From: Luteimonas saliphila
GTDB taxonomy: Bacteria > Pseudomonadota > Gammaproteobacteria > Xanthomonadales > Xanthomonadaceae
DNA: 64,000 nt
Direction: 5' to 3'
Assembly (NCBI RefSeq): GCF_016774335.1
Contig: NZ_JAETWA010000036.1
Span: 139,178 to 203,177, forward strand
Below are positions 36,741-45,831 of the stretch, in pieces; the first letter of the stretch is position 1; each line of letters starts with the position of its first letter. Under the pieces are notes generated by a model, which made no database searches, was not told the origin of the DNA, and worked only from the letters and a program-made list of their open reading frames with translations. The position numbers and the translations under genes are program-made.

Positions 36741-36744
<4 letters not shown>

Positions 36745-37934
36745 CGCGGACTCGATCCACCCTGCGTCGTCTGCGTCAGCCGCGCCGCGATCGCGCGCCG
36801 GAATGGCGGCAGGCCGTTGGCGATCCGCAGGATCGCGCCGCGCAGACCGCGCGCGGCGGCCCGGTCGTCGGTGAACACGCGCACCACCAGCCGCGTCGCG
36901 GCGTAGATCGGCCAGGCCGCGGCACGATGCCGGCGCCGGTACTCGTCCAGCACCGCGTCGGAGCCGATGTCGCGTCCTTCCCCGTGCGCCCGCAGTACCG
37001 CATCGGCCAGGGTCGCCTGTCCCTGCAGGCCGAGATTGAAGCCGTGCGCCGTCACCGGGTGCATGCCGACGGCGGCGTCGCCGACCAGTGCCGCGCGCGA
37101 GGCCGTGAAGCGGTCGGCGAACACCGACACCAGCGGATACACGTGGCGCGTGCCGATGGCGCGCATCGCGCCCAGCCGGCCACGCAGGCGGCGCTGCATG
37201 TCGGCCGCGAACGCGCCGTCGTCCAGAGCCTCGACCGCCGCCATCTCCTGCGGCGCCAGCGTCAGCACCACCGAGGCGCGATCGCCGTTGAGCGGCAGCA
37301 GCGCCAGCGTCTGGCCATAGTCGAACCACTCCCAGGCCACGTGCCCGTGCGGACGCTCGTGCGCGAGGCGCGCGACCAGCATCCGCTTGCCATGGTCGTA
37401 CGAACGCGCGCCGATGCCGAGCATCCGCCGCACCTGGGAGAAACGGCTGTCGGCGGCGACCAGCAGGCGCGCCTGGATGCGCGCGCCGTCGTCCAGCGAC
37501 AGCACGATGCGCTCGGCTTCGCGCGCCACGCCGCGCACCTCGCGCCCGGTCATCAGTTCGACCTCCGGCTGGCCGGCCACCAGCTCGTACGCCGTGCGCC
37601 GGATCAGATGGTTCGGCACCAGCCAGCCGAGCTGCGGGCTGCGACCATCGGCGGCGCTCACACGCAGGCCCCGGCTCGCGTCGCCGTCGACGACCTCCGC
37701 ATCGCCCAGCACCGACACCTCGTCGGGATGGAAGCGCTGCCACAGGCCGAGCCGTTCGAGGATGGCGCGCGAGGCATGGGTGAGCGCGATCTCGCGCCCG
37801 TCGAATGCCGGTTCGGCGATCGCCTCCGCGGGCTGCCGCTCGACGATCGCGATCGACAGCCCGCTGCCGGCCAGGGAGCGCGCGAAGCACAGGCCCGCCG
37901 GGCCCGCTCCGACGATGGCGATGTCGACGTTCAT
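36741..37934 (-). CDS. ubiM: UbiM-type ubiquinone-biosynthesis FAD hydroxylase
   Basis: A 397-residue flavoprotein monooxygenase of the UbiH/UbiF superfamily. The N-terminal dinucleotide loop GAGPAG (9-14) and the second FAD motif ALVGDAAVGMHPVTAHGFNLGL are clear. The segments DGREIALTHASRAILE, LVPNHLIRR and FDYGQTLALLPLNGDRASVV match UbiM, which catalyses aromatic-ring hydroxylation in coenzyme Q synthesis and can replace UbiH, UbiF and UbiI. GGAGAG precedes the ATG. Assignment as UbiM rather than another UbiH-like hydroxylase is by recalled motif similarity. No other ubiquinone gene is nearby. Confidence 0.8.
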
Positions 37935-38059
37935 GCATGCTCTCCGTTCTGGGGCGCCAAGCGTGCCCCGGCCATGGCCGCCATCGCATTGATCCAGGTC
38001 AGCGGGCGCGTGTACACGCTTCGTCGGCCGCAGGTGCGCCGGGTTACCGACCTGCCCGC

Positions 38060-39307
38060 TCAGCCCAGCAGGCGGTCGCGCAGCATGGTCGCGTAGCGCG
38101 TCGCCACCGCGTCGCGGTTCGGATGGCGCCCCTCGGCAACCACGCGCCGACCCGCGACCCGCACCTCGCGCACCGCCGGACGGTTGCCGCTGAAGAGCCA
38201 GCGGTCGGCGACATCCTGCGCGGTAGCGCCGGCCAGCAATGGCGAGTCGCCGTCGAGCACGACGACATCGTCGGTTGCGGCGAAACCGGTCGCCTGCGCG
38301 GCGCTGGCGAGGACGCCCTGCAGCAGCGTGGCTCCGACGCTGGGCGACGTCGCGGCGACGGCGATGTTGCGGCGCCGCGAGTGCAGTCGCTGCCCGTACT
38401 CCAGCCAGCGCAGTTCCTCGACCGGCGACACCGAGATGTGCGAATCGGAGCCGAGCCCCCAGGCCCCGCCGGCATCGAGGTAGTCGCGCAGCCGGAACAG
38501 GCCGTCGCCGAGGTTGGCCTCGGTGGTCGGACAGATCGCGACGGTCGCACCGGATCGGGCGACGCCCGCCACCTCCCAGTCGTTGAGGTGGGTCGCATGC
38601 ACCAGCGTCCAGCGTGCGTCGACATCGGCGTTCTTCAGCAGCCACTCCACGGGTCGCAGGTCGCGCACCGCGATGCAGTCCTGCACTTCGCCCACCTGCT
38701 CGGCCACGTGGATGTGGATGCGCGCATCCGCCGGCAACGCCGCCAACGCCTCGCGCATCGCATCCGCCGGCACCGCGCGCAGGCTGTGCAGTGCGCAGCC
38801 CACGCGCAGCATCTCGTCCTGCTGCGCATGCAGCGCGTTGAACAGGCGCAGGTAGCCGTCGACCTCGTGTCCGAAGCGCTTCTGCCTCTCGTTGAGCGGG
38901 CGGCCGTCGAAGCCGCCGGTCATGTACAGCACCGGCAGCAGGGTCAGGCGGATGCCGGTCTCGCGCGCCGCCGCGACCAGCGCATCCGACATCGCCGTGG
39001 GCGTGGCGTACGGCCTGCCATCGGGCGCATGGTGCAGGTAGTGGAACTCGCAGACCGTGGTGTAGCCGGCCTCGAGCATCTCCACGTACAGCTGCGAGGC
39101 GACCGCGTGCAGCGAGTCCGGGTCGAAGCGCGCGGCCATGCGGTACATCGTCTCGCGCCAGGTCCAGAACGAGTCGGCCGGATCCGTCTGACGCTCCGCC
39201 AGGCCGGCCATCGCCCGTTGGAACGCGTGCGAATGCAGGTTTGCGATGCCTGGCAGGCGCCAGCCGGCGGGGACAGCTTCGATCGGGGACTCGGACGATC
39301 CGGACAT
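38060..39307 (-). CDS. hutF: Formimidoylglutamate deiminase (HutF), short N-terminus
   Basis: A 415-residue amidohydrolase-superfamily enzyme converting N-formimino-glutamate to N-formyl-glutamate and ammonia in the histidine pathway. The metal motif NLHSHAFQRAMAG, SFWTWRETMYRMA, AGYTTVCEFHYLHH and the Asp in GLGSDSHISVSP mark it as HutF. Other HutF proteins are about 450 residues and begin with some 35-50 residues of beta-sandwich ahead of LPG; here the protein begins almost at WRLPGIANLHSH and nothing upstream on this strand supplies the missing part. It is divergent from hutI across a 250-bp region holding a small gene. Confidence 0.9.
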   Translation of the reverse strand: MSGSSESPIEAVPAGWRLPGIANLHSHAFQRAMAGLAERQTDPADSFWTWRETMYRMAARFDPDSLHAVASQLYVEMLEAGYTTVCEFHYLHHAPDGRPYATPTAMSDALVAAARETGIRLTLLPVLYMTGGFDGRPLNERQKRFGHEVDGYLRLFNALHAQQDEMLRVGCALHSLRAVPADAMREALAALPADARIHIHVAEQVGEVQDCIAVRDLRPVEWLLKNADVDARWTLVHATHLNDWEVAGVARSGATVAICPTTEANLGDGLFRLRDYLDAGGAWGLGSDSHISVSPVEELRWLEYGQRLHSRRRNIAVAATSPSVGATLLQGVLASAAQATGFAATDDVVVLDGDSPLLAGATAQDVADRWLFSGNRPAVREVRVAGRRVVAEGRHPNRDAVATRYATMLRDRLLG

Positions 39308-39379
39308 CGTTGGTTCGGGGGACGACGGGAGTGCGCTAGGCTAACGCGCTCGCGCCCCCGTTCACAGGCCGCTTCCGGT

Positions 39380-39565
39380 ATGTTCGAGTCCATCGCCATC
39401 GTCGCCCTGCTGCTGATCGCGGTGATCGTGGTGGTGCTGAAGTCGCGCGAGCGCCTGCGCTCGCCCGGTGCGCGACGCAGCCGCAATGGCGATGGCGGCG
39501 GTTCCGCGGGCCGCGACCACGATGTCGGAGGCGATGGCGGCGATGGCGGAGGCGGGGGTGACTGA
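39380..39565 (+). CDS. Small membrane protein with Gly/Asp-rich tail
   Basis: A 61-residue peptide: one membrane helix at the start ([21 protein letters not shown]) followed by a basic stretch ([15 protein letters not shown]) and a tail of Gly/Asp repeats ([12 protein letters not shown]). Proteins of this outline occur in xanthomonads. Its 3' end overlaps the proposed hutI GTG start by 8 bp, which would couple their translation. The low complexity calls for caution. Confidence 0.55.
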   Translation: MFESIAIVALLLIAVIVVVLKSRERLRSPGARRSRNGDGGGSAGRDHDVGGDGGDGGGGGD

Positions 39566-40778
39566 GGTCTGGGACGGGCTGATCGTCGGCGCCAGCCTGG
39601 CCACGCTCGAGGGCGATGCCGGCTACGCGGAAATCGAGGACGGCGCGCTCGGCTGGCGCGGCGACCGGATCGCCTTCGCGGGGCGGCGCCGCGACCTGCC
39701 GGGAGAGCCCGACCGGATCGCCGCGACGGTGGTCGAGGCCGACGGCGGCTGCATCACGCCCGGCCTGGTCGATTGCCACACCCACCTGGTGTTCGCGGGC
39801 GATCGCGCCGGCGAGTTCGAACAGCGTCTGCAGGGCGTGAGCTACGAGGAAATCGCGCGCCGCGGCGGCGGCATCCGCTCCACCGTGGCCGCGACCCGCG
39901 ACGCCAGCGAGGACGAGCTGCTGGCGCAGTCGCTGCCGCGCGCCCGCGCGTTGCTGGGCGACGGCGTGACCACCCTGGAAATCAAATCGGGCTACGGCCT
40001 GGACTTCGACAACGAACGCAAGATGCTGCGCGTGGCGCGCCGCATCGGCCAGTCGCTCGGCGTCGACGTGCGTACCACCTTCCTCGGCGCGCATGCGTTG
40101 CCGCGCGAGTACCTCGGGCGCGCCGACGACTACATCGACCGCGTGTGCGAGTGGCTGCCGCCGTTGCACGAGGAAGGCCTGGTGGACGCGGTCGACGCGT
40201 TCGCCGAGCGGATCGGCTTCAGCCTCGCCCAGACCCGACGCGTGTTCGAAGCGGCGCGCGCACTCGGGTTGCCGGTGAAACTGCATGCGGACCAGCTCGG
40301 CGACGGCAATGGTGCAGCCCTGGTCGCGGAGTTCGGCGGCATCTCGGCCGACCACGTCGAGTACACCTCGCCCGCGGGCGTGAGCGCGATGGCGCGCGCA
40401 GGCACGGTGGCCGTCCTGCTGCCCGGCGCCTTCCACGTGCTGCGCGAAACCCAGTTGCCTCCGCTGGCGGAATTCCGCGCGCAGGGCGTGCCGATGGCGG
40501 TCGCGACCGACTGCAATCCGGGCACCTCGCCGCTGCTGTCGCTGCGCCAGGCGATGCAACTGGCCTGCACGCATTTCCGCCTGACGCCGGAAGAGGCGCT
40601 GCGCGGCGCCACCGTGAACGCCGCGCGCGCACTCGGGCTCGGCGATCGTGGCGTGCTTCGCGTCGGCCTGCGTGCCGACTTCGTCCACTGGAACATCGCC
40701 CGTCCGGCCGAACTGTGCTACTGGCTGGGCGGCACCCTGGCATGCGCCGTCCATGCCGGCGGCCGAAGACTGTCCTGA
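39558..40778 (+). CDS. hutI: Imidazolonepropionase (HutI)
   Basis: A 406-residue enzyme hydrolysing imidazolone-5-propionate to N-formimino-glutamate, the third step of histidine degradation. The zinc ligands and substrate residues are visible: HTH in [26 protein letters not shown] with its His, and Asp in [13 protein letters not shown] start at the GTG giving [12 protein letters not shown], because GGAGG lies 5 bases upstream and the length then equals the family norm (about 405); upstream ATGs (39522, 39534, 39543) would add 5-12 residues of Ala/Met repeats that look like translation of the neighbouring Gly-rich gene. Confidence 0.95.
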   Translation: MTEVWDGLIVGASLATLEGDAGYAEIEDGALGWRGDRIAFAGRRRDLPGEPDRIAATVVEADGGCITPGLVDCHTHLVFAGDRAGEFEQRLQGVSYEEIARRGGGIRSTVAATRDASEDELLAQSLPRARALLGDGVTTLEIKSGYGLDFDNERKMLRVARRIGQSLGVDVRTTFLGAHALPREYLGRADDYIDRVCEWLPPLHEEGLVDAVDAFAERIGFSLAQTRRVFEAARALGLPVKLHADQLGDGNGAALVAEFGGISADHVEYTSPAGVSAMARAGTVAVLLPGAFHVLRETQLPPLAEFRAQGVPMAVATDCNPGTSPLLSLRQAMQLACTHFRLTPEEALRGATVNAARALGLGDRGVLRVGLRADFVHWNIARPAELCYWLGGTLACAVHAGGRRLS

Positions 40779-40795
40779 CCCACGGAGACCTCCGA

Positions 40796-41998
40796 ATGTC
40801 GCTGCGCGCCACCCTCGCCGTCACCCTCTCGATCCTCGCCTCGGCGCCACTGCATGCCGACGACGACGCGCGGGGCCTCGCTCAGGACGCGACCATCGTC
40901 GATACCCATATCGACGCCCCCGGCATCCTTTCCGAGACCTGGGCCGACCTCGGCGTGGCCGCGCCGGACCGCGAGTTCGACTACCCGCGCGCGCGCCAGG
41001 GCGGGCTGGACGTCGCCTTCATGTCGATCTACACCTCGGCGCGCGAGGACGAGCAGGGCCGGGCCCGCCAGTCGGCGCATGCGCAGATCGATGCGGTCGA
41101 GGCGCTGGTGCAGCGGCATCCCGACAAGTTCGCGATCCTGACCTCGCCCGCCGACGTCGAGCGCCTGCGCGAAGGCGGCCGCGTACTGCTGCCGCTGGGG
41201 ATGGAGAACGGCGCGCCGCTCGGCGACGACCTCGCCCAGGTGCAGGCATTCTTCGATCGCGGCATCCGCTACATCACCCTCGCCCACAGCGCCGCCAACC
41301 GCATCTCCGATTCTTCCTATGGTGTGGAGCGCAAATGGGACGGACTGAGCCCTTTCGGCCGCCAGGTCGTGGCCGAGATGAACCGGCTCGGGATCATGGT
41401 CGACGTCTCCCACGTGTCCGACGCGGCTGCCGCGCAGGCGATCGAGCTGAGCACGGTGCCGGTGATCGCCAGCCATTCCGCGTTCCGCCACTTCACGCCC
41501 GGTTTCGAGCGCAACATCAGCGACGAGCTGGCGCGCGCGATCGCGGACAGGGGCGGCGTGGTGCAGGTGCCGTTCGGCACCGCCTTCGTCAACCCGCAGG
41601 CCGCCACCGACATGCAGGCGCGGTTCCGCGCGCGCGCCGAGTTCGACCGGCGCAACGCCGAACTGGCCGCCGCCGGCAAGCCGACCGAGGATGCCGCGGC
41701 ATTCGAGGCGGCGTGGGAACGCGACCATCCCACGCCGTCGACACCGCTGTCCGCGGTACTCGACCAGATCGACCATGGCGTCAAGCTGATGGGCGTCGAC
41801 CACGTCGGCATCGGCTCCGACTTCGACGGTGTCGGCGGCGAACTCGCCGATGGGCTGCGCTCGGTCGCGGATTTCCCGAATCTGGTCGCCGGCCTGCAGG
41901 CGCGCGGCTATTCGGACGGGGACATCCGCAAGGTCCTCGGCGAGAACCTGCTCCGGGTCTGGCGCGAGGTGGAGGCGGGCGCGCGGCGCCAGCGCTGA
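40796..41998 (+). CDS. Secreted membrane-dipeptidase-like peptidase (M19)
   Basis: A 400-residue exported metallopeptidase. The signal peptide (TLAVTLSILASAPLHA) is followed by the renal-dipeptidase fold with binuclear zinc ligands: VDTHIDAPG near residue 35, the bridging Glu in GMENGAPLG, His in TLAHSAAN and ASHSAFRH, and Asp in IGSDFDGVGG. Family members cleave dipeptides, including D-amino-acid ones, in the periplasm. It follows hutI by 17 bp with GGAGA before its ATG and is probably co-transcribed, which would link dipeptide (perhaps His-containing) uptake to histidine catabolism. A strong terminator follows. Confidence 0.9.
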   Translation: MSLRATLAVTLSILASAPLHADDDARGLAQDATIVDTHIDAPGILSETWADLGVAAPDREFDYPRARQGGLDVAFMSIYTSAREDEQGRARQSAHAQIDAVEALVQRHPDKFAILTSPADVERLREGGRVLLPLGMENGAPLGDDLAQVQAFFDRGIRYITLAHSAANRISDSSYGVERKWDGLSPFGRQVVAEMNRLGIMVDVSHVSDAAAAQAIELSTVPVIASHSAFRHFTPGFERNISDELARAIADRGGVVQVPFGTAFVNPQAATDMQARFRARAEFDRRNAELAAAGKPTEDAAAFEAAWERDHPTPSTPLSAVLDQIDHGVKLMGVDHVGIGSDFDGVGGELADGLRSVADFPNLVAGLQARGYSDGDIRKVLGENLLRVWREVEAGARRQR

Positions 41999-42040
41999 CT
42001 CGAACGCCCCGTGTCCCAGGGCATTGTCCGATTCCCATGA

Positions 42041-42065
42041 AAAAGCCCCGCATCGCGGGGCTTTT
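42041..42065. terminator. Bidirectional rho-independent terminator
   Basis: Stem AAAAGCCCCGC / GCGGGGCTTTT with a 3-base ATC loop, followed on the + strand by a T-rich tail (to 42070) and preceded by As that give Us on the minus strand. It lies between the convergent dipeptidase and THX genes and can serve both. Confidence 0.93.
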
Positions 42066-42091
42066 CTTTCACCACATCCGGACGGAACGGC

Positions 42092-42277
42092 TCACTCGCC
42101 CTTCGCGGCCGCCTTCTTCACCGCCTTCTTGGCGGGCGCCTTGGTCGCGGTCTTCGCCACCTTGGCCACCGGCGCGGCGGCGCTGCCCGTGGCCTTGGCC
42201 ACGGCCTTCGGACGCGCGTTGCCGTAGCTGGAGGTGTAGCGCTTGCCCTTGGCGGTCTTGCGGTCGCCCTTGCCCAT
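42092..42277 (-). CDS. 30S ribosomal protein THX
   Basis: A 61-residue, strongly basic protein. The start MGKGDRKTAKGKRYTSSYGNARP is the conserved core of THX, a small protein that binds the head of the 30S subunit. It is followed by a Lys/Ala-rich tail (KKAVKKAAAKGE), longer than in Thermus but usual in xanthomonads. AGGAG lies 7 bases before the ATG and excludes the longer reading upstream. It is probably monocistronic, ending in the shared terminator downstream. Confidence 0.92.
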   Translation of the reverse strand: MGKGDRKTAKGKRYTSSYGNARPKAVAKATGSAAAPVAKVAKTATKAPAKKAVKKAAAKGE

Positions 42278-42397
42278 CGTCGTGCTCCTGGATCTTCGGA
42301 ATTCGCTGGAAATACGGCCCGCGAGCCGCCGCGCATCGCGCGAGGTCGCGAAGTCTATCACGCAGGTGGACGCCGGAACGGATGGCGGGCGCGCCGG

Positions 42398-42808
42398 TCA
42401 GTGTGCGCAGGTGGCGTCGTGTACGTGACCGTGGTTGAGCCGCAGGTTCAGCAGGTGGCCGAGCCCGACCAGCGTGCCGCCCAGGGTCATCGCCACCGCG
42501 TGCGGCACCACCGACTCGTGCAGGGGGCTGTAGAGCACCGCCAGCCACAGCACCAGCAGACCCGGCAGCAGCAGGCCCAGGGCACGCAGCGCGCGATGGC
42601 GGCGGTAGCCCCATAGCAGGCTGAACACGCCGAGCAGGCTGGCGAACAGAACGAAGCCGAACTCGACACCATCGCTGAGCCAGACGGCCAGGCCGAGCGA
42701 AGGCAACGCCGCGATCAGCAGCGGCAGCAGCGCGCAGTGCGCGGCGCAGGCAAGCGAGCCTGCGGCGCCGAAGCGGTCGAGCCAGCGATGACGTTGCCTT
42801 GGGGACAT
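42398..42808 (-). CDS. MerC-domain membrane protein
   Basis: A 136-residue protein with four hydrophobic helices and the MerC-like start DRFGAAGSLACAAHCALLPLL, whose Cys pair in the first helix resembles the metal-binding Cys of the mercury transporter MerC. The C-terminus is His-rich (RLNHGHVHDATCAH). It is divergent from a zinc-receptor gene, sharing a Zur box in an 82-bp spacer. Xanthomonad MerC-like proteins in this setting probably move zinc or another divalent metal, not mercury; no merR, merA or merT is present. Confidence 0.83.
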   Translation of the reverse strand: MSPRQRHRWLDRFGAAGSLACAAHCALLPLLIAALPSLGLAVWLSDGVEFGFVLFASLLGVFSLLWGYRRHRALRALGLLLPGLLVLWLAVLYSPLHESVVPHAVAMTLGGTLVGLGHLLNLRLNHGHVHDATCAH

Positions 42809-42844
42809 GACCTTCGGGGTGTTGACAGCGGGACCGGGATCGGA

Positions 42845-42861
42845 CCGTAATACTATAACAT
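42845..42861. promoter_or_regulatory. Zur box between merC-like and TonB-receptor genes
   Basis: CCGTAATA-C-TATAACAT. The right half matches the gammaproteobacterial Zur half-site TATAACAT exactly and the left half matches in five of eight positions. It is an A/T-rich island in a GC-rich region, with TTGACA upstream at 42822-42827. It could repress both divergent genes when zinc is plentiful. Confidence 0.8.
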
Positions 42862-42890
42862 CACCTCCCCTCGCCGGATTTCACACCCCC

Positions 42891-45089
42891 ATGCCCGCTG
42901 CCTTTCCCGCTCCCTGCCGCCTGTCGGTTGCCCTGCTGCTCGCCCTCTCCGCCCTTTCCGCCATGGCCCAGGACGATCCCCGACACGTCGAGGTCAAGGA
43001 CCTGGACGAGGTCGTGGTGCGCGCCACGCCCCTTCCCCGCACCGCGGAGAACCTCACCCGGCCGGTCGAAGTCCTCGCCGGCACACGGCTCGACGAGGCC
43101 AAGGCCGCGACGCTGGGCGAGACGGTCAGCCACCTGCCCGGCGTGCAGTCGTCGTACTTCGGCCCCGGCGTCGGCCGCCCGATCATCCGCGGACTCGACG
43201 GCGCGCGCGTTCAGGTGCTCAGCGACGGCTTGGCCTCCGGCGACGTGTCCACGGTGAGCGTCGACCATGCGGTGTCGATCGAGCCGTTCCTGGCCGACCA
43301 GATCGAGGTGCTCAAGGGGCCGTCGACGCTGCTGTACGGCAGTGGCGCGATCGGCGGCGCGGTCAACGTGGTCGACGGCCGCATCCCCGAACGCGCCACC
43401 GCAACGCCGCTGCAGGGTCGCGCCGAACTGCGCGCCGGCAGCGGCAACGACGAGCGTACCGGCATGCTGCGGCTGGACGGCACCTCGGCCTCCGGCAATC
43501 TCGTGTTCCATCTCGACGCACTGCATCGCGAGACCGGCGACTACGACATCCCCGGCCATGCCGAGAGCGCGGCGCTGCGCGAGCGCGAACACGGCGACGA
43601 CGACGACGATCACGGCCACGAAGGAGAAGGGGCCTACGGCACCTTGCCCAACAGCTTCGTGCGCACCGACAGCGCCGCGCTCGGCGTGTCGTGGGTGGGC
43701 GAACGCGGTTTCCTCGGCGTCGGCGCCAGCCTGTTCAACACCCGCTACGGCGTGCCTGGACACGCGCACGAAGACGGGCACGACCACGACGACGACGATC
43801 ACGACGACGAGGACGATCACGAGTCGCACGCGGACGAAGGCGTGCACATCGTCATGGACCAGCGCCGCTACGAGGTACGGGGCGGCCTTGACGGACTCGG
43901 CGCTTTCGACACGCTGCGGGTGAAGCTCGCGCGCACCGAGTACACCCATACCGAGTACGAAGGCGATGCCATCGGCACCGTGTTCGACAACGACAGCACC
44001 GAACTGCGCGCCGAACTGGTGCATCGCGACTGGGCCGGATGGGACGGCGCCTTCGGACTGCAGGCGTGGACCAGGGATTTCCTCGCGATCGGCGACGAGG
44101 CCTTCGTGCCTGCGTCGGAATCGCGAGACGTCGGCCTGTTCTGGATCGGCACGCGTACGTTCGGCACGGTCGACCTCGAGCTCGGCGCCCGCCACGATCG
44201 CAACCGCATCGATGTCGACGAGGACGAGGCGATCGGCCCGTCGCGCGACTTCTCCGCCACCAGCCTATCGGCCGCGGCGCGCTGGCACTTCGGCGAGGAC
44301 CTGCATCTGTCGTTCGGCCTCGACCGCGCGCAGCGTTCTCCGACCGCGGAGGAGCTCTACTCCAATGGCCTGCACGTGGCCACGCGCAGTTACGAATTCG
44401 GCAACCCGGACCTGCGCAACGAAACGGCCAACCGCGCCGAGATCGGCCTGCACTGGCATCACGGCCCACTGAAGTTCGGCGCCTCCGTGTATGCGGTCGA
44501 CTACCGCGACTTCATCTATCTCGCCGATACCGGCGTCGAGGACGGCGGCACGCCGGCGCGCGTCTGGAACCAGGCGGACACGCGCTTCACCGGTGGCGAG
44601 CTCGACCTGCAGTGGACCTTCCTCGACAACGGCACGGGCCGCTGGACGCTACGCGGTTTCGGCGACGCGGTGCGCGGGCGGCTGGATGGCGAAGGCACGC
44701 GCGAGGTGTCGTTCGCGGTCCCGCACGGCGACCACTTCCACAACTACACCGTCGATCTCGCGCAGGACGGCAACCTGCCCCGACTCGCGCCGTGGCGCGC
44801 CGGCACCGAACTGCGATGGGAGGGTGGACAGTGGCGCGCCGGCATCGGCGCCATCCGCTACGCACGCCAGGACCGCGTTGCCGAGTACGAGGACGAAACG
44901 CCGGGGTACACCCTGGTCAACGCCAACCTCGCCTGGCATCTCGACACCGCCTCGGGACGTGCCCTCGAGCTGTTCGTGGATGGCACCAACCTGCTCGACG
45001 AGGAAGCGCGGCCGCACACCTCGTTCCTGCGCGACTTGGCGCCGCTGCCCGGCCGCAGCGTCGCGGCCGGCGTGCGCCTGTTCTTCTGA
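42891..45089 (+). CDS. TonB-dependent receptor with His/Asp-rich loops (ZnuD-like zinc receptor)
   Basis: A 732-residue outer-membrane receptor. A signal peptide (ending SAMAQ) is followed by the TonB-box/plug region (DEVVVRATPLPRTAENL, then GVQSSYFGPGVGRPIIRGLDG, IEVLKGPSTLLYGSGAIGGAVN) and a 22-strand barrel ending in Phe (RLFF). Two external loops are loaded with metal ligands: residues about 233-243 (HGDDDDDHGHE) and 290-319 (GHAHEDGHDHDDDDHDDEDD followed by HESHADEGVH). This is the ZnuD pattern of zinc receptors. The start ATG at 42891 gives a normal signal peptide. A Zur box upstream supports regulation by zinc. Confidence 0.92.
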   Translation: MPAAFPAPCRLSVALLLALSALSAMAQDDPRHVEVKDLDEVVVRATPLPRTAENLTRPVEVLAGTRLDEAKAATLGETVSHLPGVQSSYFGPGVGRPIIRGLDGARVQVLSDGLASGDVSTVSVDHAVSIEPFLADQIEVLKGPSTLLYGSGAIGGAVNVVDGRIPERATATPLQGRAELRAGSGNDERTGMLRLDGTSASGNLVFHLDALHRETGDYDIPGHAESAALREREHGDDDDDHGHEGEGAYGTLPNSFVRTDSAALGVSWVGERGFLGVGASLFNTRYGVPGHAHEDGHDHDDDDHDDEDDHESHADEGVHIVMDQRRYEVRGGLDGLGAFDTLRVKLARTEYTHTEYEGDAIGTVFDNDSTELRAELVHRDWAGWDGAFGLQAWTRDFLAIGDEAFVPASESRDVGLFWIGTRTFGTVDLELGARHDRNRIDVDEDEAIGPSRDFSATSLSAAARWHFGEDLHLSFGLDRAQRSPTAEELYSNGLHVATRSYEFGNPDLRNETANRAEIGLHWHHGPLKFGASVYAVDYRDFIYLADTGVEDGGTPARVWNQADTRFTGGELDLQWTFLDNGTGRWTLRGFGDAVRGRLDGEGTREVSFAVPHGDHFHNYTVDLAQDGNLPRLAPWRAGTELRWEGGQWRAGIGAIRYARQDRVAEYEDETPGYTLVNANLAWHLDTASGRALELFVDGTNLLDEEARPHTSFLRDLAPLPGRSVAAGVRLFF

Positions 45090-45117
45090 GCGCCGGCGAC
45101 GGACCCGACGCCTTCAT

Positions 45118-45153
45118 CCGGTGCGATGCCGCGCGACTGCGGCATCGCACCGG
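45118..45153. repeat. Perfect 15-bp-stem hairpin downstream of the zinc receptor
   Basis: CCGGTGCGATGCCGC and its exact complement separated by a 6-base loop (GCGACT), 28 bp after the receptor stop. No T-run follows, so it is not a classical terminator; it may block 3' exonucleases or act with Rho. The rest of the 271-bp spacer holds nothing further except the marR palindrome. Confidence 0.75.
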
Positions 45154-45354
45154 GGCGGTGGGCGCCGGCGCCCGGTAGCGGTCGCGGCGAGGTCTCGCCC
45201 AGTTCCAGCGACATGGCGTTCCGCGGCACGGCGCCAGCCCCCCCTGCCCAGGCATGCGGCGCCGGCACGGCCCCGGGCGACCGTTCCTTCGCAGCCAGGA
45301 CACCCGAACGCCCGGGTTGACCCCACGCCGTTCCCTTGTCGCCGGAATACGTGT

Positions 45355-45368
45355 ATATACATGTATAT
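45355..45368. promoter_or_regulatory. 14-bp palindrome over the marR start
   Basis: ATATACATGTATAT is a perfect palindrome whose centre is the first possible marR ATG. It stands out as A/T-rich here and is the likely MarR operator for autorepression of the marR-MFS-cupin operon. Confidence 0.7.
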
Positions 45369-45831
45369 GGCGCCGACCCCGCCCGCTCCCGCCGACGATC
45401 CCGCCACCACGGGTTCGCCCTGTACCTGCTTCCAACTGCGCAAGCTCAGCCGGCTGCTGTCGCAGCGCTACGATGCCGCGCTGGCGCCAGCGGGGCTCAA
45501 CGTCAACCAGTACTCGATCCTGCGTCGCGCCGACCGCGCCCCGCATTCCGTGGGCAGCCTCGCGGCCGAGCTCGGCATGGATCGCAGCACGCTGAGCCGC
45601 GACCTCAAGCACCTGGTCGATGCCGGCTGGCTGCGCAGCGTCGCCTGCGAGGACGCGCGCCGCAGACGTCTCGTCGTGACCGCCAGCGGCAAGCGCCGGA
45701 TCGCACGCGCCCACCCGCTCTGGCGCACCGTACAGGCAGAGGTGGAAGCGCTGGTCGGCGGCCACGGAGCACTCGCCAACCTGCATGCGCAGATCGACGC
45801 GGCCACCGCTCGCGTGGTGGCGCCGGGATGA
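45361..45831 (+). CDS. MarR-family transcriptional regulator
   Basis: A 156-residue winged-helix regulator. Two cysteines near the start (GSPCTCFQLRKLSRLLSQRY) are followed by NVNQYSILRRADRA, LAAELGMDRSTLSRDLKHLVDAGWL and the wing RRRLVVTASGKRRI: the normal MarR order. The Cys pair may sense oxidants or electrophiles, as in OspR/OhrR-type proteins, which is inference. The ATG at 45367 is an alternative start two codons in. The stop overlaps the MFS start (ATGA), so it heads a three-gene operon. Confidence 0.9.
   Translation: MYMAPTPPAPADDPATTGSPCTCFQLRKLSRLLSQRYDAALAPAGLNVNQYSILRRADRAPHSVGSLAAELGMDRSTLSRDLKHLVDAGWLRSVACEDARRRRLVVTASGKRRIARAHPLWRTVQAEVEALVGGHGALANLHAQIDAATARVVAPG

Noticed and set aside
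42398..42808. Mercury-resistance locus
   Set aside because: Only the MerC-like fold is present; merR, merT, merP and merA are missing and a Zur box lies upstream.
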